Source: Blastomyces gilchristii SLH14081
Taxonomy: Eukaryota; Ascomycota; Eurotiomycetes; Onygenales; Ajellomycetaceae
Assembly (NCBI RefSeq): GCF_000003855.2
Contig: NW_003101657.1
Coordinates: forward strand, 614,116 to 629,004
DNA length: 14,889 bases
Direction: 5' to 3'
The notes below the pieces were generated by a model, which saw only the letters and a program-made list of their open reading frames with translations, was not told the DNA's origin and made no database searches. Positions 1 to 8,566 of this stretch are shown here, piece after piece; position 1 is the stretch's first letter; every line of letters begins with the position of its first letter. The position numbers and the translations under genes were made by a program.

Positions 1-1179
1 ACAGTGTTATTACAGAACATTGTTTTCTATCTCTCATTTATTCATTAATAGAAGAGAATCACTAATAGAGCTTATAAAAGATAATCTAGTAGCTATTATT
101 TTTTCTAGAATTTTTCTTAAACAGTTCAACAGAGATATTACTCTATATAACTTAGAAATTGAAGCTTTTCTATTAGATTTTACAAGAATTACTTCAGAAG
201 CTTCTCTTCAGTATTCAGAATGATAATCATTTTTTAAGAGATTGAAAAAGAGCTCAAAATATTCATTCTTCAAGTAGAAATATATGTTTTAAATAATTAA
301 TTGCTTAATTGAATCAGGCCCTGCAGCAGTTTTAATTAAACTTGAGAATATTGCTGACTCTAGTTCATTCTATATAAGCTCAGGCCATTCCCAGTTATTT
401 TCATCAATATATTCATGAAATGTCATATTCTCTTCTTTCAAATGTGATGAGTTTTGAAAGAGAATTCTTATAAAAGCTTGATACTTTTTCTTAAAAGAGT
501 TTGCTGTATACAATTCATTCTGAAATTCATATTCTAAGGTTGAAAGCTTTGCTACACTTCTTGTTTTAGTATAGTTAAAGGCTTTAAAAACTTCTTTTTC
601 TTATACTTCTTCAATAAATTTGTTTCAGTAATCTGTTTTAACTCTTTTAATATCTGAAAAATATTTATTTTGAATAGATTTGAACTCTTCATCAGATATT
701 AAGTTATTCTTTCAATCTCTCTTAGCAGTGACTAATTGCTTTCTTTTAGAAGTGATATTCTCATTTCATCAAGATTTGAAATACTCAGAAGACTTTTTCT
801 TTGAAATATTTTCTCTAATACTTGTTAAAAGAATAGATATAATCAGCTTTACTCTATTCTTAAATATTTTATTTGAGATATCTTGACTTTGATTTCAATA
901 GAGCTTACTCTGCTTTTCAGATTTCAGCTGTTTTACTCTTTCTTTAACTGCTTTTCAATCAGCTTCTTTAAAGTTATACTGATTAGAGAGAAGAGGATTT
1001 TTACTTCTTTATTTTTCACTCAGTTCAATATCAAATTGAATAATCTTATGATCTGATTCTGAGGTTTCATGTGAATTAATAAATCAGTTTATTAGTCTTT
1101 TTTCAATTAGATTTTATAACATGAAAGTTAAATCTATAATAGATTTCTATTTCATGCTTTTTCTAAAGAATGTTGTTAA
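1..1179 (-). pseudogene. LINE ORF2: end of endonuclease and start of reverse transcriptase
   Basis: Continuation of LINE ORF2 on the other side of the chromovirus. Reading leftwards there are STTFFR-like residues, then SIIDLTF (about 1123-1143), then ETSESDHKII with the catalytic His at 1048-1050. These are the closing motifs of APE-type LINE endonucleases. The inter-domain stretch contains NPLLSNQYNFKEAD. The RT domain opens with KTAAGPDSI (about 313-330) and continues with ISLLNC (about 123-138). All of these share one frame over about 1 kb, with stops scattered at Trp, Gln and Arg codons. The catalytic RT Asp block lies beyond position 1. The open reading frames visible on the plus strand here are shadows. 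Confidence 0.85.
1175..1179. repeat. Chromovirus target-site duplication, left copy
   Basis: GTTAA directly precedes the TG of the 5' LTR. The matching right copy at 8825-8829 is GTTGA. The difference is one G-to-A change (CpA to TpA on the other strand), as expected if the site was GTTGA and the left copy was later mutated. Five base pairs is the usual Ty3/gypsy duplication length. Confidence 0.75.
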
Positions 1180-1436
1180 TGTAAGAAATCCCGCTCCTCA
1201 CGGATTCTTTACCTCTATTCCTATCTCTCGCGTAACTATAGAGTTAGCAGCCCTTGACTACACACAACTATATAGACTGGAGTTCATGAATACTATTCAT
1301 AACTCAGCTTAAATGCTATTATACATTTAATCTCTACATTTTATCTTTCTATCATGAATACTTCTAGTAGTTAACAGTATATATCATGTCAAGCTGCAAA
1401 CATCTGAATAATTATCTGTGGGCTCTTATTCTTATA
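1180..1436 (+). repeat. 5' LTR of the chromovirus
   Basis: 257-bp direct repeat of 8567-8824. It begins TGTAAGAA and ends TTCTTATA; the right copy ends TTCTTACA, so the original termini were an 8-bp inverted repeat TGTAAGAA/TTCTTACA with TG...CA ends. The first 80 bases still hold CC and CG steps that are mutated in the 3' LTR. The last 60 bases show the reverse. An LTR normally carries the element promoter, but I could not place a TATA box or start site. The sequence after it (from 1437, TTTCAAGCTCAGTCAGTC) does not match a tRNA primer-binding site I recognise, perhaps because of mutation. Confidence 0.9.
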
Positions 1437-1552
1437 TTTCAAGCTCAGTCAGTCAGTAACTGCCTGTTATAACTTAAAGAACTAGAAACTTGTATACTTC
1501 AATTTCTGTAAACTCTACTACAGACACTCAGAAGTAGTTATCTGAATCATGA
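1437..1552 (+). other. Leader between 5' LTR and gag
   Basis: The primer-binding site should lie here, but no TGG-type tRNA complement is visible. In the gag-pol frame there are stops and no convincing ATG. An ATG at 1549 is in another frame, so the true start codon cannot be decided; it may have been mutated. Confidence 0.4.
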
Positions 1553-2600
1553 ATAATCTCTGTGAAAGAAGTCTCAGAGAACTTATTAATTACTCACAGA
1601 ATATCATTCTCTGTATCTGTGACAGAGAAACTGTCTAAACTCACAAATAAATCAATCTCAGTGAAGAACATTCTTAAGCATCTTCTACAGAATCAAGCTA
1701 TTTTTCTATAAGAAATACTTACTGTCTATAAACACTCTTGAATTAAGTCTCTAGACATGATCTTCAGAGATATCTACAAACTGAAAAGAAGCTTTCTTAA
1801 GTTATAACTACTTAAGATCACTTACTGAATCACAATCTATAAAAGCTTTTACAAGTTTGTATTTAAAATTAAGTCACAAGCTCAGCTGTGTGATATGAAA
1901 GATGAAGAAGCTATTATCTATATAATAACAGATCTCTACTACACTGAAGTCAAGAACTGACTAAATTATCTAGAGAATAATCACAAGAGATTCTACTGAT
2001 CTGTTCTCAAGATCTATCTAGAGAATAAGTTAAAAGACTTTATAAACTGAACAGAGAACATCTGAGCTATAATTATTAATATTAGAAAAAGAGATGAGAA
2101 ATCTGATAAAGACTACTCACAGCACTTTATAAAATTATGATATGAATTGAGATCTGTGAAAACAGGGCTCTGAAACAAGATCTGAATGATGATATTTATA
2201 AAGAGACTGAATAAAGATATATAGAACAAGCTCATTGAGTAAGACTCTAAGCTCTTAACTCTAAAGAAACTGATAACTCTTATTCATCACTTATAGATTA
2301 CTGTGAGAGTCACAGATCTGTGAAGAGTGAATTATTAACTAATCTTATAAGAGTTAGAATAACAGAGAACAGATTTATCAGAGAAAGATAATAAGATATA
2401 GAGAGATTTATATCTGACTGCTAAGTAGAGAGAGAGAGCTTCATAAGCTTCTATAAACAGAGTATATAATAAAGAGATTAAGAAAAAGAATCTCTGCTGT
2501 ATCTATTTTAAATCAGAATATCTCTGCACAAACTGTCTGAATAAATCAAAATAGAAATTTGAGAAGTTATGAACAGAGTCAGCAACAGTCTTCTTAAGAG
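1553..2600 (+). pseudogene. Chromovirus gag (capsid and nucleocapsid), RIP-inactivated
   Basis: Gag forms the virus-like particle and binds the element RNA. The frame shared with pol opens around 1553 and shows a helical, charged, capsid-like region with stops at probable Trp codons (for example LENKLKDFIN followed by a stop, and DYSQHFIKL followed by a stop). It ends in a degenerate nucleocapsid knuckle at 2495-2536. The pattern there is Cys-X2-Tyr-X4-Tyr-X4-Cys, which becomes an exact CX2CX4HX4C if the two Tyr codons (TAT at 2504 and 2519) came from TGT and CAT by single transitions. The start is uncertain because no in-frame ATG is evident. The boundary with protease is approximate. Confidence 0.75.
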
Positions 2601-3240
2601 TCTTAAAGCTGACATCTGAATCTGTTACTCTCTCAATGAAAATACTTACTTATAGAGAGAGACTATATTATAATACTACTACTCTGTAAGTATGAAAAGT
2701 ATTAATGAACTCAGAATCTCAGATCACTGTAGTGTTTCTAAAGCTTACAGAGTGAATAAGTTAAATAATAAAAACTGAAAATCTACTCTTATAATAAGCA
2801 GGGTGTGAGAACTCAGATCTGAGAACTGAGAGACTTATAAGAGTTATCTTTGAATTATAAGATCTCTTCAGAATCTGAAGAAGATTTGTAGAAACTGTGA
2901 TTATCACAGATATCATAGATGATATATACTTAAGACTTATATAACTTCAAAGATATAATTTGTACATAGCTGTCTGTGAGTCAGATTTATACTTCTGATG
3001 AGTGTTAATAGACTTATCTATAGAGATAGAATTACTTAATGTTGCAGAGTTAATTAGAGAAGACAAGCTTATCTATATAATAACTTTATAAATATCTGAG
3101 AACTTCACAGTCATAGAAACTGAGCTTCAGATATCAGAGAAATACTGAGATCTCACAGAGATATTCAGCTTAGTAAAGAGAGCTGAGCTTTCTTCTCACT
3201 GTGAGAAGAATCTAGTAATAGATTTAATAGAAGAATAGAA
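2600..3240 (+). pseudogene. Chromovirus aspartic protease region, active site mutated
   Basis: Retroviral-type aspartic protease that would release the Gag-Pol products. The active-site block near 2699-2719 reads VLMNSES where the family has an L-D-S-G core. The catalytic Asp codon at 2708 is now Asn (AAC) and the Gly at 2714 is Glu (GAA), both single G-to-A changes. About 70 codons on, IIDDIYLRLI-stop-LQRYNLYIA (2912-2968) matches the conserved tail of fungal chromovirus proteases (the 'LG-P-W-L-KYNP-ID' block) with Trp converted to a stop. It is in the same frame as gag and RT, with no frameshift between them. Confidence 0.8.
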
Positions 3241-3890
3241 ATTCTTCTAAGAATCAATCTATAAGCTCTTTCATTATAAGACAGAGGTCTTACAGACCTA
3301 TATAAAGAACAATCTGAAGAATGACTTTATCTAATCTTCATAGATCTCTGTAAGAGTCTCTGTGATATTTGTAAAGAAGAAGAATAAAGATCTTACATTA
3401 TATATAGACTACTGTGATCTGAACTTTAAGATAATAAAGAGTTACTACTTTCTATCTCTGATTGAGAATGTGATCAATCATCTCATAAGAGCTGTCATAT
3501 TCACATAACTGAATGTGATCAATATATATACACAGCTGTAAATACAGTCTGAGAATAAATGAAAGACTGTCTTTAGAACTGCACTGAGATTGTTTAAATA
3601 TCTAGTGATGTCTTTTAGTTTGACTAATACTCTCATAATATTTCAGTCTTTTATTAATAAAACACTTCACACATATCTAAATGTCTTTGTGATAATATAT
3701 CTGAATGATGTGATAATATACTTTGTAAAGAAGAAAGAACACACTGAGCATGTACAAAGTATGTTGAAGATCTTAGATAAGATAGAACTGTATATTAAGC
3801 TTACAAAGTATAACTTAAGTGCTTATCAGATTAATTTTCTAGAATATGTAATCACTATAGATAGTATTCAGATAAAATCTTCATAGATTG
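3240..3890 (+). pseudogene. Chromovirus reverse transcriptase, catalytic YxDD changed to YLND
   Basis: RNA-dependent DNA polymerase of the element. Motifs in order: FVKKKNKDLTLYIDYCDLN (about 3371-3427), the first conserved block; SYYFLSLIENVI; then KTVFRTAL and FKYLVMSFSLTNTLIIFQ (3593-3646), the Ty3/gypsy block before the active site; then YLND at 3698-3709. The first catalytic Asp of YLDD is Asn (AAT at 3704), one G-to-A change, so the enzyme is dead even apart from its stops. It continues through EHTEHVQSMLKIL and NFLEYVITIDSIQI. The stretch 3590-3886 is the longest open stretch left in the element, which is why it stands out. Confidence 0.93.
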
Positions 3891-4100
3891 AGACTATTCT
3901 ATTATAACTGAAGTTAACTAGTATTTATGAGATTCAGATCTTTCTGAGCTTTATGAATTTCTATAGATAATTTATCTTTATATTTATAAGAATCTTCTTG
4001 ACTCTTACAGACATGCTGAAGAGTGAAAATAAGAAGAAGTTATCTTATAAATAGAGAATAAAAAGATTATTAAGAAGAGAGAGCTGTGAGAACTTTCTTA
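3891..4100 (+). pseudogene. Chromovirus pol, RT-RNase H connection
   Basis: Same frame as RT. It contains LTSIYEIQIFLSFMNFY followed by a stop codon, which resembles the connection-domain block of Ty3/gypsy polymerases (the 'L..FLG..N.YR.FI' region). Stops fall at probable Arg and Trp codons. There is no separate gene. Confidence 0.7.
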
Positions 4101-4565
4101 CTTCAGAAGCTCATAAGATCTTTATAAGATTGAAATAGACATTTATAAATGCAGTGATACTGTTTCACTTTAATCTCTTACTCTTAATCAGATTAAAGAC
4201 AGATGTCTTCTTCTTTATAATTTCAGAAATAGTCTTATAACTATAGTTAAATGAGAACTGAGTTTCAGTGATCTTTTTCTTACAGAAGATATAATCTGTG
4301 AAGATCAAGTATAGCATTTATGATTAGAAGCTTCTTATAATAGTGAAATTCTTTTATCACTGATATTACTACTTTGAGAACCTCATAACAGTAATTACTA
4401 TTAGACCTGATTATAATAGCTTATAACAGTTTACTTCAATCAAGAAACTCTCATAATAGCAGATTCACTGAGCTCAGAGACTGAGTAAGTTCTGATTCAA
4501 GATAGAGTATATCAAGAGAACTAAGAACTCAGCAGATGAACTCTGTCACAGATCAGACTATATTA
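4100..4565 (+). pseudogene. Chromovirus RNase H, RIP-inactivated
   Basis: RNase H removes the RNA strand during reverse transcription. In the gag-pol frame, RLKTDVFFF carries the first acidic residue. YD-stop-KLLIIVKFFYHC (from about 4320) is the 'YDKELLAIV' block, with a stop and with the acidic Glu position read as Lys. IRPDYNSL is the 'TDHKNL' block with Asp kept and His changed to Tyr. The domain closes with FKIEYIKRTKNSADELCHRSDY (about 4499-4561), the typical end of Ty3/gypsy RNase H. All changes fit single G-to-A or C-to-T transitions. Confidence 0.85.
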
Positions 4566-4985
4566 AGAAGATCAGAATAATAAATATAGAGAAACTAAAG
4601 AAGATAGAAAAGCTTTACAGAATGCTCAGACTGAGTATTATAAAGAGATTAACTGAAGAGTCTTTCAATTCTGTATAAGAGAAGAAAGAGAAGAGAGAGA
4701 AGAAGCCTGTATAACTACTCTCTATAACACTAAGAGTCAACACTCTAAGAATCTTCATAAGAATTCTTGAAGAGAGTATCTATAATCTGAAGAATTTACA
4801 GGCTTTGAGAAGTACTGCAGAAGATCTGATGTAAGAAAAAACAGAGTATAAATCTTTATAAGATCTTCTATTCAGATTATCTGAACTACAACTGAAGAAT
4901 GAATATACTCAGTATATTCAGAAACTGCTCACAGCAGAGATCAATTCTGCAGAAATAAAGAATTAAAGAGACTTAAATAATCTCT
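4566..4985 (+). pseudogene. Chromovirus pol, linker between RNase H and integrase
   Basis: Charged, low-complexity linker in the same frame (for example EKKEKREKKPV and IRILEESIYNLKNLQALR) with a few stops. It is the usual position of the spacer before integrase. No independent domain is recognised. Confidence 0.65.
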
Positions 4986-6120
4986 TATAAAGAGAGAACT
5001 GAATTTATATATCTATGAATGAGTTTCTATATATAGAACTTATTAAAAGATATCATAACTCTTCTCTAGCAGATCATTTTACAGATACTAGAACTTATAA
5101 GTTACTTATAAGAAAATACTTCTAACTGAAGATGTGAGAACTTATGAAGAAGATAGTGAATTCTTATACTATTTATCAGAGTTCACAGATAGTGTGATTC
5201 AAATTATATAAAGAACTTACTTCTCTACTTATTCTACAGAAATCTTGAAAATAGCTAGAAATGAACACTATCATAGATCTCTCTAAAAGTAAGAACATAT
5301 ATAATATCTGTTTTGACAGTGTGCTGATAATAGTAGATTGCATTATCAAGATAACACACTTTATACTCATCTGCAAGAACTTAAAGTTAAAGAATTTAAC
5401 TCATATCTTTATTTACAATGTGATTTGATTGTATAAATTATCTATGAACATTATCTCAGATAGAGAATTAATCTTTATAGAGAAGTTCTAATCTACTCTG
5501 ATAACTATACTGAAGATCTTATGAGATCTAAGTATAACTTTTCATCAACAGACAGATGATCAGATAGAATATCTGATAAGTATATTAAAACAGTATCTGC
5601 AGTGCTTTATTAATTACAATCAGAATGACTGAATATATTGATTATTACTTACAGAATTCATATATAATAACTTAAAGCATGTCAGCACAGATAAAACTCT
5701 TTTTAAGATGCTCACTGAGACTTATCTGTGAATAATCTTAATAAATCTGTGAGAGTACACTATAGAGTGTGATAATATCTGTGAATAAGCTGAGAGAGTT
5801 CAGAATATCTGAAAGAATGTCTGTGAATTCTTGAGAAAGATTTAAGAGTATTAGAAGAGATACTATGACTTCAAGTATATTATAAAGAGTTTTAAGAAAG
5901 ATGATAGAGTCTGACTAAGTCTATAAAACATCACTATGTGAAGACTTAGTAAGAAGCTGAATCTCTTACAGACAGAGTCTTATAAGATTATGAAGAAAGT
6001 TAACTCACAGTTCTATAGATTGAAACTATCATCTAAGTTATAGATATATAATATTTTTCATATCTCTTTGCTCTGTAAATATAAGAAATTCTTAGAAGAG
6101 AATTCTGTAATGCATCACTC
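4986..6120 (+). pseudogene. Chromovirus integrase, zinc site and first catalytic Asp lost
   Basis: Integrase would insert the element cDNA. The HHCC zinc domain shows His codons at 5054 and 5075 (HX6H). Both Cys of the CX2C half are Tyr (TAT at 5165 and 5174, in SYTIYQ). The catalytic core starts at MNTIIDL (from 5261), where the first catalytic Asp is Asn (AAC at 5264). The second Asp is kept at 5459 (ISDREL) and the Glu at 5567 (TDDQIEYL), 35 residues apart, a textbook DD35E spacing. YNNLKHVSTDKT near 5670 is the conserved end of the core. A C-terminal domain follows to about 6120. The minus-strand open frame at 5176-5376 is a shadow. Confidence 0.92.
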
Positions 6121-6127
6121 TGTTCAT

Positions 6128-6345
6128 GAAATACTAGAGAGTGAAAGAGAATATCAGATTAAAGAAATTATTGATTCAGAGAAGTGAGATTATAAGCTCT
6201 GATTCAAGATTCAGTGATAAGAATATTCTGATAAGATGAATAAGTTCACTTAAAAATCATCTGAGTAGATAAGATATCTGTGAAATCTGAGATATGACTT
6301 TTATATCACAAATTCTGATAAGTCAGAATGACACAGTCTTCACTA
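6128..6345 (+). pseudogene. Integrase C-terminal chromodomain, aromatic cage codons now stops
   Basis: Chromodomains on chromovirus integrases bind methylated histone H3 and steer integration to heterochromatin. Here EILESEREYQIKEIIDSEK (6128-6184) matches the start of the fold with the first cage Tyr kept (TAT at 6152). FKIQ followed by two stops and EY (6203-6226) corresponds to the 'VKWKGY' block; the cage Trp at 6215 is TGA and Gly is Glu. T-stop-KSSE at 6248 corresponds to 'TWEP' with Trp at 6251 changed to TAA. It ends with YDFYITNSDKSE. It is in the same frame as integrase. The assignment to the chromovirus branch rests mainly on this domain. Confidence 0.88.
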
Positions 6346-6588
6346 AGAATCTGATTGTGATAAAGATATTAATACTGTCATTTATAAATTCTAGTCTATA
6401 AGATGATAAGTTTCTACTGAGATGAACAGTTCACAGTGTATACAAAGAGAAGAAGAAATCATATTCTTATTAAAGCTAAAAAATAAGAAAATAGAAACAG
6501 GATCATGAACACACTTTAGAGATTAATAAAGAAAAAATAAAGAAAACTCACACTTATATTCTTAATATCTGTGATACTCAATTCTCTT
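6346..6588 (+). other. End of pol and start of the chromovirus 3' region
   Basis: The frame continues with DINTVIYKF followed by a stop near 6395, which may be the Pol terminus ('GGTVMN'-like tail of chromovirus integrases). After that the sequence is A-rich and I see no domain. The true stop cannot be separated from mutation-made stops. Confidence 0.45.
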
Positions 6589-6602
6589 CACAACTATCAA
6601 TT
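6588..6602. repeat. SINE target-site duplication, left copy
   Basis: TCACAACTATCAATT, identical to 6979-6993. Fifteen identical bases (the outermost one or two could belong to the SINE end) flank the insertion. They retain three CA steps, so they have not been mutated since insertion. Confidence 0.88.
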
Positions 6603-6978
6603 ATTATTATTATTAGTATTATTACTCTTTCATTATACTCATATGCAAGCGGAGCTTATGATGAGTCCTTGCATGATGTTAAATACAGGTCAAGTGTTAG
6701 TTATACAGCAGGAAATACAGGTGTTGAGACCACGCCAAGATAACAAGAACATAGGAAAATACAAAGAAGTGACAATTAGATACATGCGATAATAACTTCC
6801 CAGCTCAGGAATATAGAGTGATTCATTGAAGCGATTTGTACACCTCTGTATTTATTAGGAACCTGAGGTGCTTGAGTTCTGGATTTAATGTATCCCCTGC
6901 GGGTTTCAAACCCACACGCCTTGGTTTCCCACACCAAGGCGCTACCGGGTGGCCGCATTAACCATTCGGCCACCGGGG
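6603..6978 (-). mobile_element. tRNA-derived SINE, intact and not RIP-mutated
   Basis: Short interspersed element of about 376 bp on the minus strand. The 5' head (6891-6980) is tRNA-like with pol III A and B boxes. A tRNA-unrelated body follows. The 3' end is a (TAA)n-type tail (6603-6625 on the plus strand), directly against an exact target duplication. Its base composition is unlike everything around it: by eye 11 CpG steps and many CC/GG steps, against essentially none in the surrounding 7 kb. A hairpin with a 7-bp stem (ATGCAAG at 6643-6649, CTTGCAT at 6668-6674) lies near the 3' end, and a 10-bp direct repeat AAATACAGGT occurs at 6681 and 6713. It encodes no protein and would depend on LINE machinery. 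The three overlapping short open frames are chance. Confidence 0.87.
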
Positions 6979-6980
6979 TC
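6891..6980 (-). promoter_or_regulatory. SINE tRNA-like head with internal pol III promoter (A and B boxes)
   Basis: Read on the minus strand it starts GACCCCGGTGGCC. The A box TGGCCGAATGG (6962-6972) fits the consensus closely. The B box GGTTTGAAACC (6902-6912) has one change from GGTTCGA. The T arm folds as GTGGG-TTTGAAA-CCCGC, and GGGG after it can pair with CCCC at the start. An 8-bp stem with a 7-nt loop (6918-6940) has anticodon-arm geometry. The region before it is longer than a normal D arm, so this is a tRNA relic and not a working tRNA gene. I do not assign an isotype. Confidence 0.8.
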
Positions 6981-6993
6981 ACAACTATCAATT
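6979..6993. repeat. SINE target-site duplication, right copy
   Basis: TCACAACTATCAATT, identical to 6588-6602. Its first two bases overlap the possible 5' GA of the SINE, so the exact SINE start is uncertain by two bases. Confidence 0.88.
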
Positions 6994-8550
6994 CCTCTCT
7001 TCAAGAAAGCAGAGAGTATTATATTCACAGTATAGACAATTATTGTATTTAATATGAAGATCATCAGAAATGCACAGACTTCAGAGAAATCAGATATCAG
7101 AGTGTATACAGTTATAACAGAGTCTTGAAGACTGGTCATCTACATGTATAACTAAATACTTCTTATAAAGCTATATTTACTCTCTCAGTTGTGCTGAAGT
7201 ATTCAGTCTGAAAACAATTGAGATACAGAGAGAAGGCTCATCTGCTCAGATTAACTTCTATTACAAATTTATAACATTTGCATTGTCTTAATTATCTGAA
7301 TTTTACAGGTATCTGAGAACTTATCTCTCATTAATACTGAGATTACAGAAATGTGCTGCAGTGTGAGAACTGTTGATAGAAAATCAAGACATATTTGCAT
7401 ATACCTGATCAGAGATCATGTAAGTAGAGAGAGAGTGATTATAGATCTGTGAGACTACAGAAGACACTGATAACACTGAAAGCTTTATAAGAACTGTTAA
7501 CTAGAGTCTGTAAGAAATTATTTACAGAGAGACTTACAGTAAAGAGTGAGACTGTGCTACTTGAAGTCAGAAACTAATCTGAAGAAGACATGAAATTGAC
7601 TGCTGATCTGAAGATCAGGTACAGTGACAGAGCTGAGAGAGATGAAGATGCTGTTATAAGTGATAATATTACTGCTTTATCAGCTGATAAAAAGTGATCA
7701 GAGAAGTTACAGAGATATTCATGAGAAGCTCAGTGATAATCAGATATTATTCACAAAGATATTAGAATTGAAAAAATTTTTATTCTTAAGAAGTTCTTGA
7801 ATTAATATATAAATATTATCAGAAACACTCTCTCTCTATTATCTGAGTGAAAACACTGCATAGATGAATAAGAATACTCATAGTTTATAAGAATGAGAGC
7901 TGTTATAATAAAAGAAAAAAGAAGATGAGATACTGTGAACAGATCTGAGATATTTATACTACTTTAGAGAGATTTACTTATACTGTGAGTGATTCTGCAG
8001 AACAGTCAGATCACTCTAGTAAATAAAGAGTGATTGTGAATTACAGATCTGAATCTTTCTATATAACTATAAAGAGTGATTACAGACTGTAAATATCTTG
8101 ATTCTACAATTCTACAGAGTTAATGAAAGAATGAAAAATTCCTCACAATTCTACAGTGTCAAAGAATAATAATTCATAAGAATGAGTGAAAGATCAACTC
8201 ATGAATACTTCTCTTTAATAAGAATAATCTCACAGAGAGTGATTTATCTACAAGATGAATCTGTGTAATAATTACAAAAGAATCTTATGAAAATGATTGA
8301 GAGTCAACTGAAACTCTTCTGTATGAAAGATGTGAAATAAATCTGTGTGATAGTCAGAGAAGAATCTATAAATTATATAGAATCTCACAGAATAAGAAAC
8401 TGAGTAACAGACTCTTTTCTCTTTATAATAATAAGAGATTCTTTCTCCCTGAGATTTTTTTATAGATGTGAAGAATTTTTAGTGAGTATCACTGCAGTGC
8501 TGAGGTGATTCTATAAAGTCACTCAGTGAAAGACTTCACAGAAAAAGCCT
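6994..8550 (+). other. Unassigned 3' region of the chromovirus
   Basis: About 1.55 kb between the SINE and the polypurine tract; with 6400-6588 it makes over 1.7 kb of non-SINE sequence after the chromodomain. It is as mutated as pol, with no CpG, few CC/GG and many TGA/TAA. In one plus-strand frame around 7200-7400 stops are spaced at possible Trp positions (for example INFYYKFITFALS, ELLIENQDIFAYT), which hints at former coding. I recognise no domain on either strand. Alternatives are a long 3' UTR, an extra ORF, or a decayed nested insertion. Confidence 0.5.
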
Positions 8551-8566
8551 TAGAGAGAGAGAGATA
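8551..8566 (+). promoter_or_regulatory. Polypurine tract of the chromovirus
   Basis: TAGAGAGAGAGAGATA lies immediately before the 3' LTR. Position and purine content fit the plus-strand primer site for reverse transcription. Confidence 0.7.

Noticed and set aside
20..886. Plus-strand open frames at 20-223 and 680-886
   Set aside because: They lie antisense to LINE ORF2, whose motifs are clear on the minus strand.
1121..1312. Plus-strand open frame over the LINE/LTR boundary
   Set aside because: It crosses the LTR start and is antisense to the LINE endonuclease; not a gene.
1437..1460. tRNA primer-binding site
   Set aside because: No TGG-initiated complement to a tRNA 3' end that I recognise; self-priming was considered but I could not find the matching segment.
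5176..5376. Minus-strand open frame
   Set aside because: Shadow of the integrase core on the plus strand.
6891..6980. A functional tRNA gene
   Set aside because: A and B boxes are good, but the D-arm region is too long and acceptor pairing is incomplete. The segment sits at the head of an element with a tail and target duplication, so it is a SINE head.
6776..7139. Two overlapping minus-strand open frames, and one on the plus strand at 6571-6792
   Set aside because: They read through the SINE, its tRNA-like head or flanking retroelement sequence; no protein resemblance and explained by the SINE.
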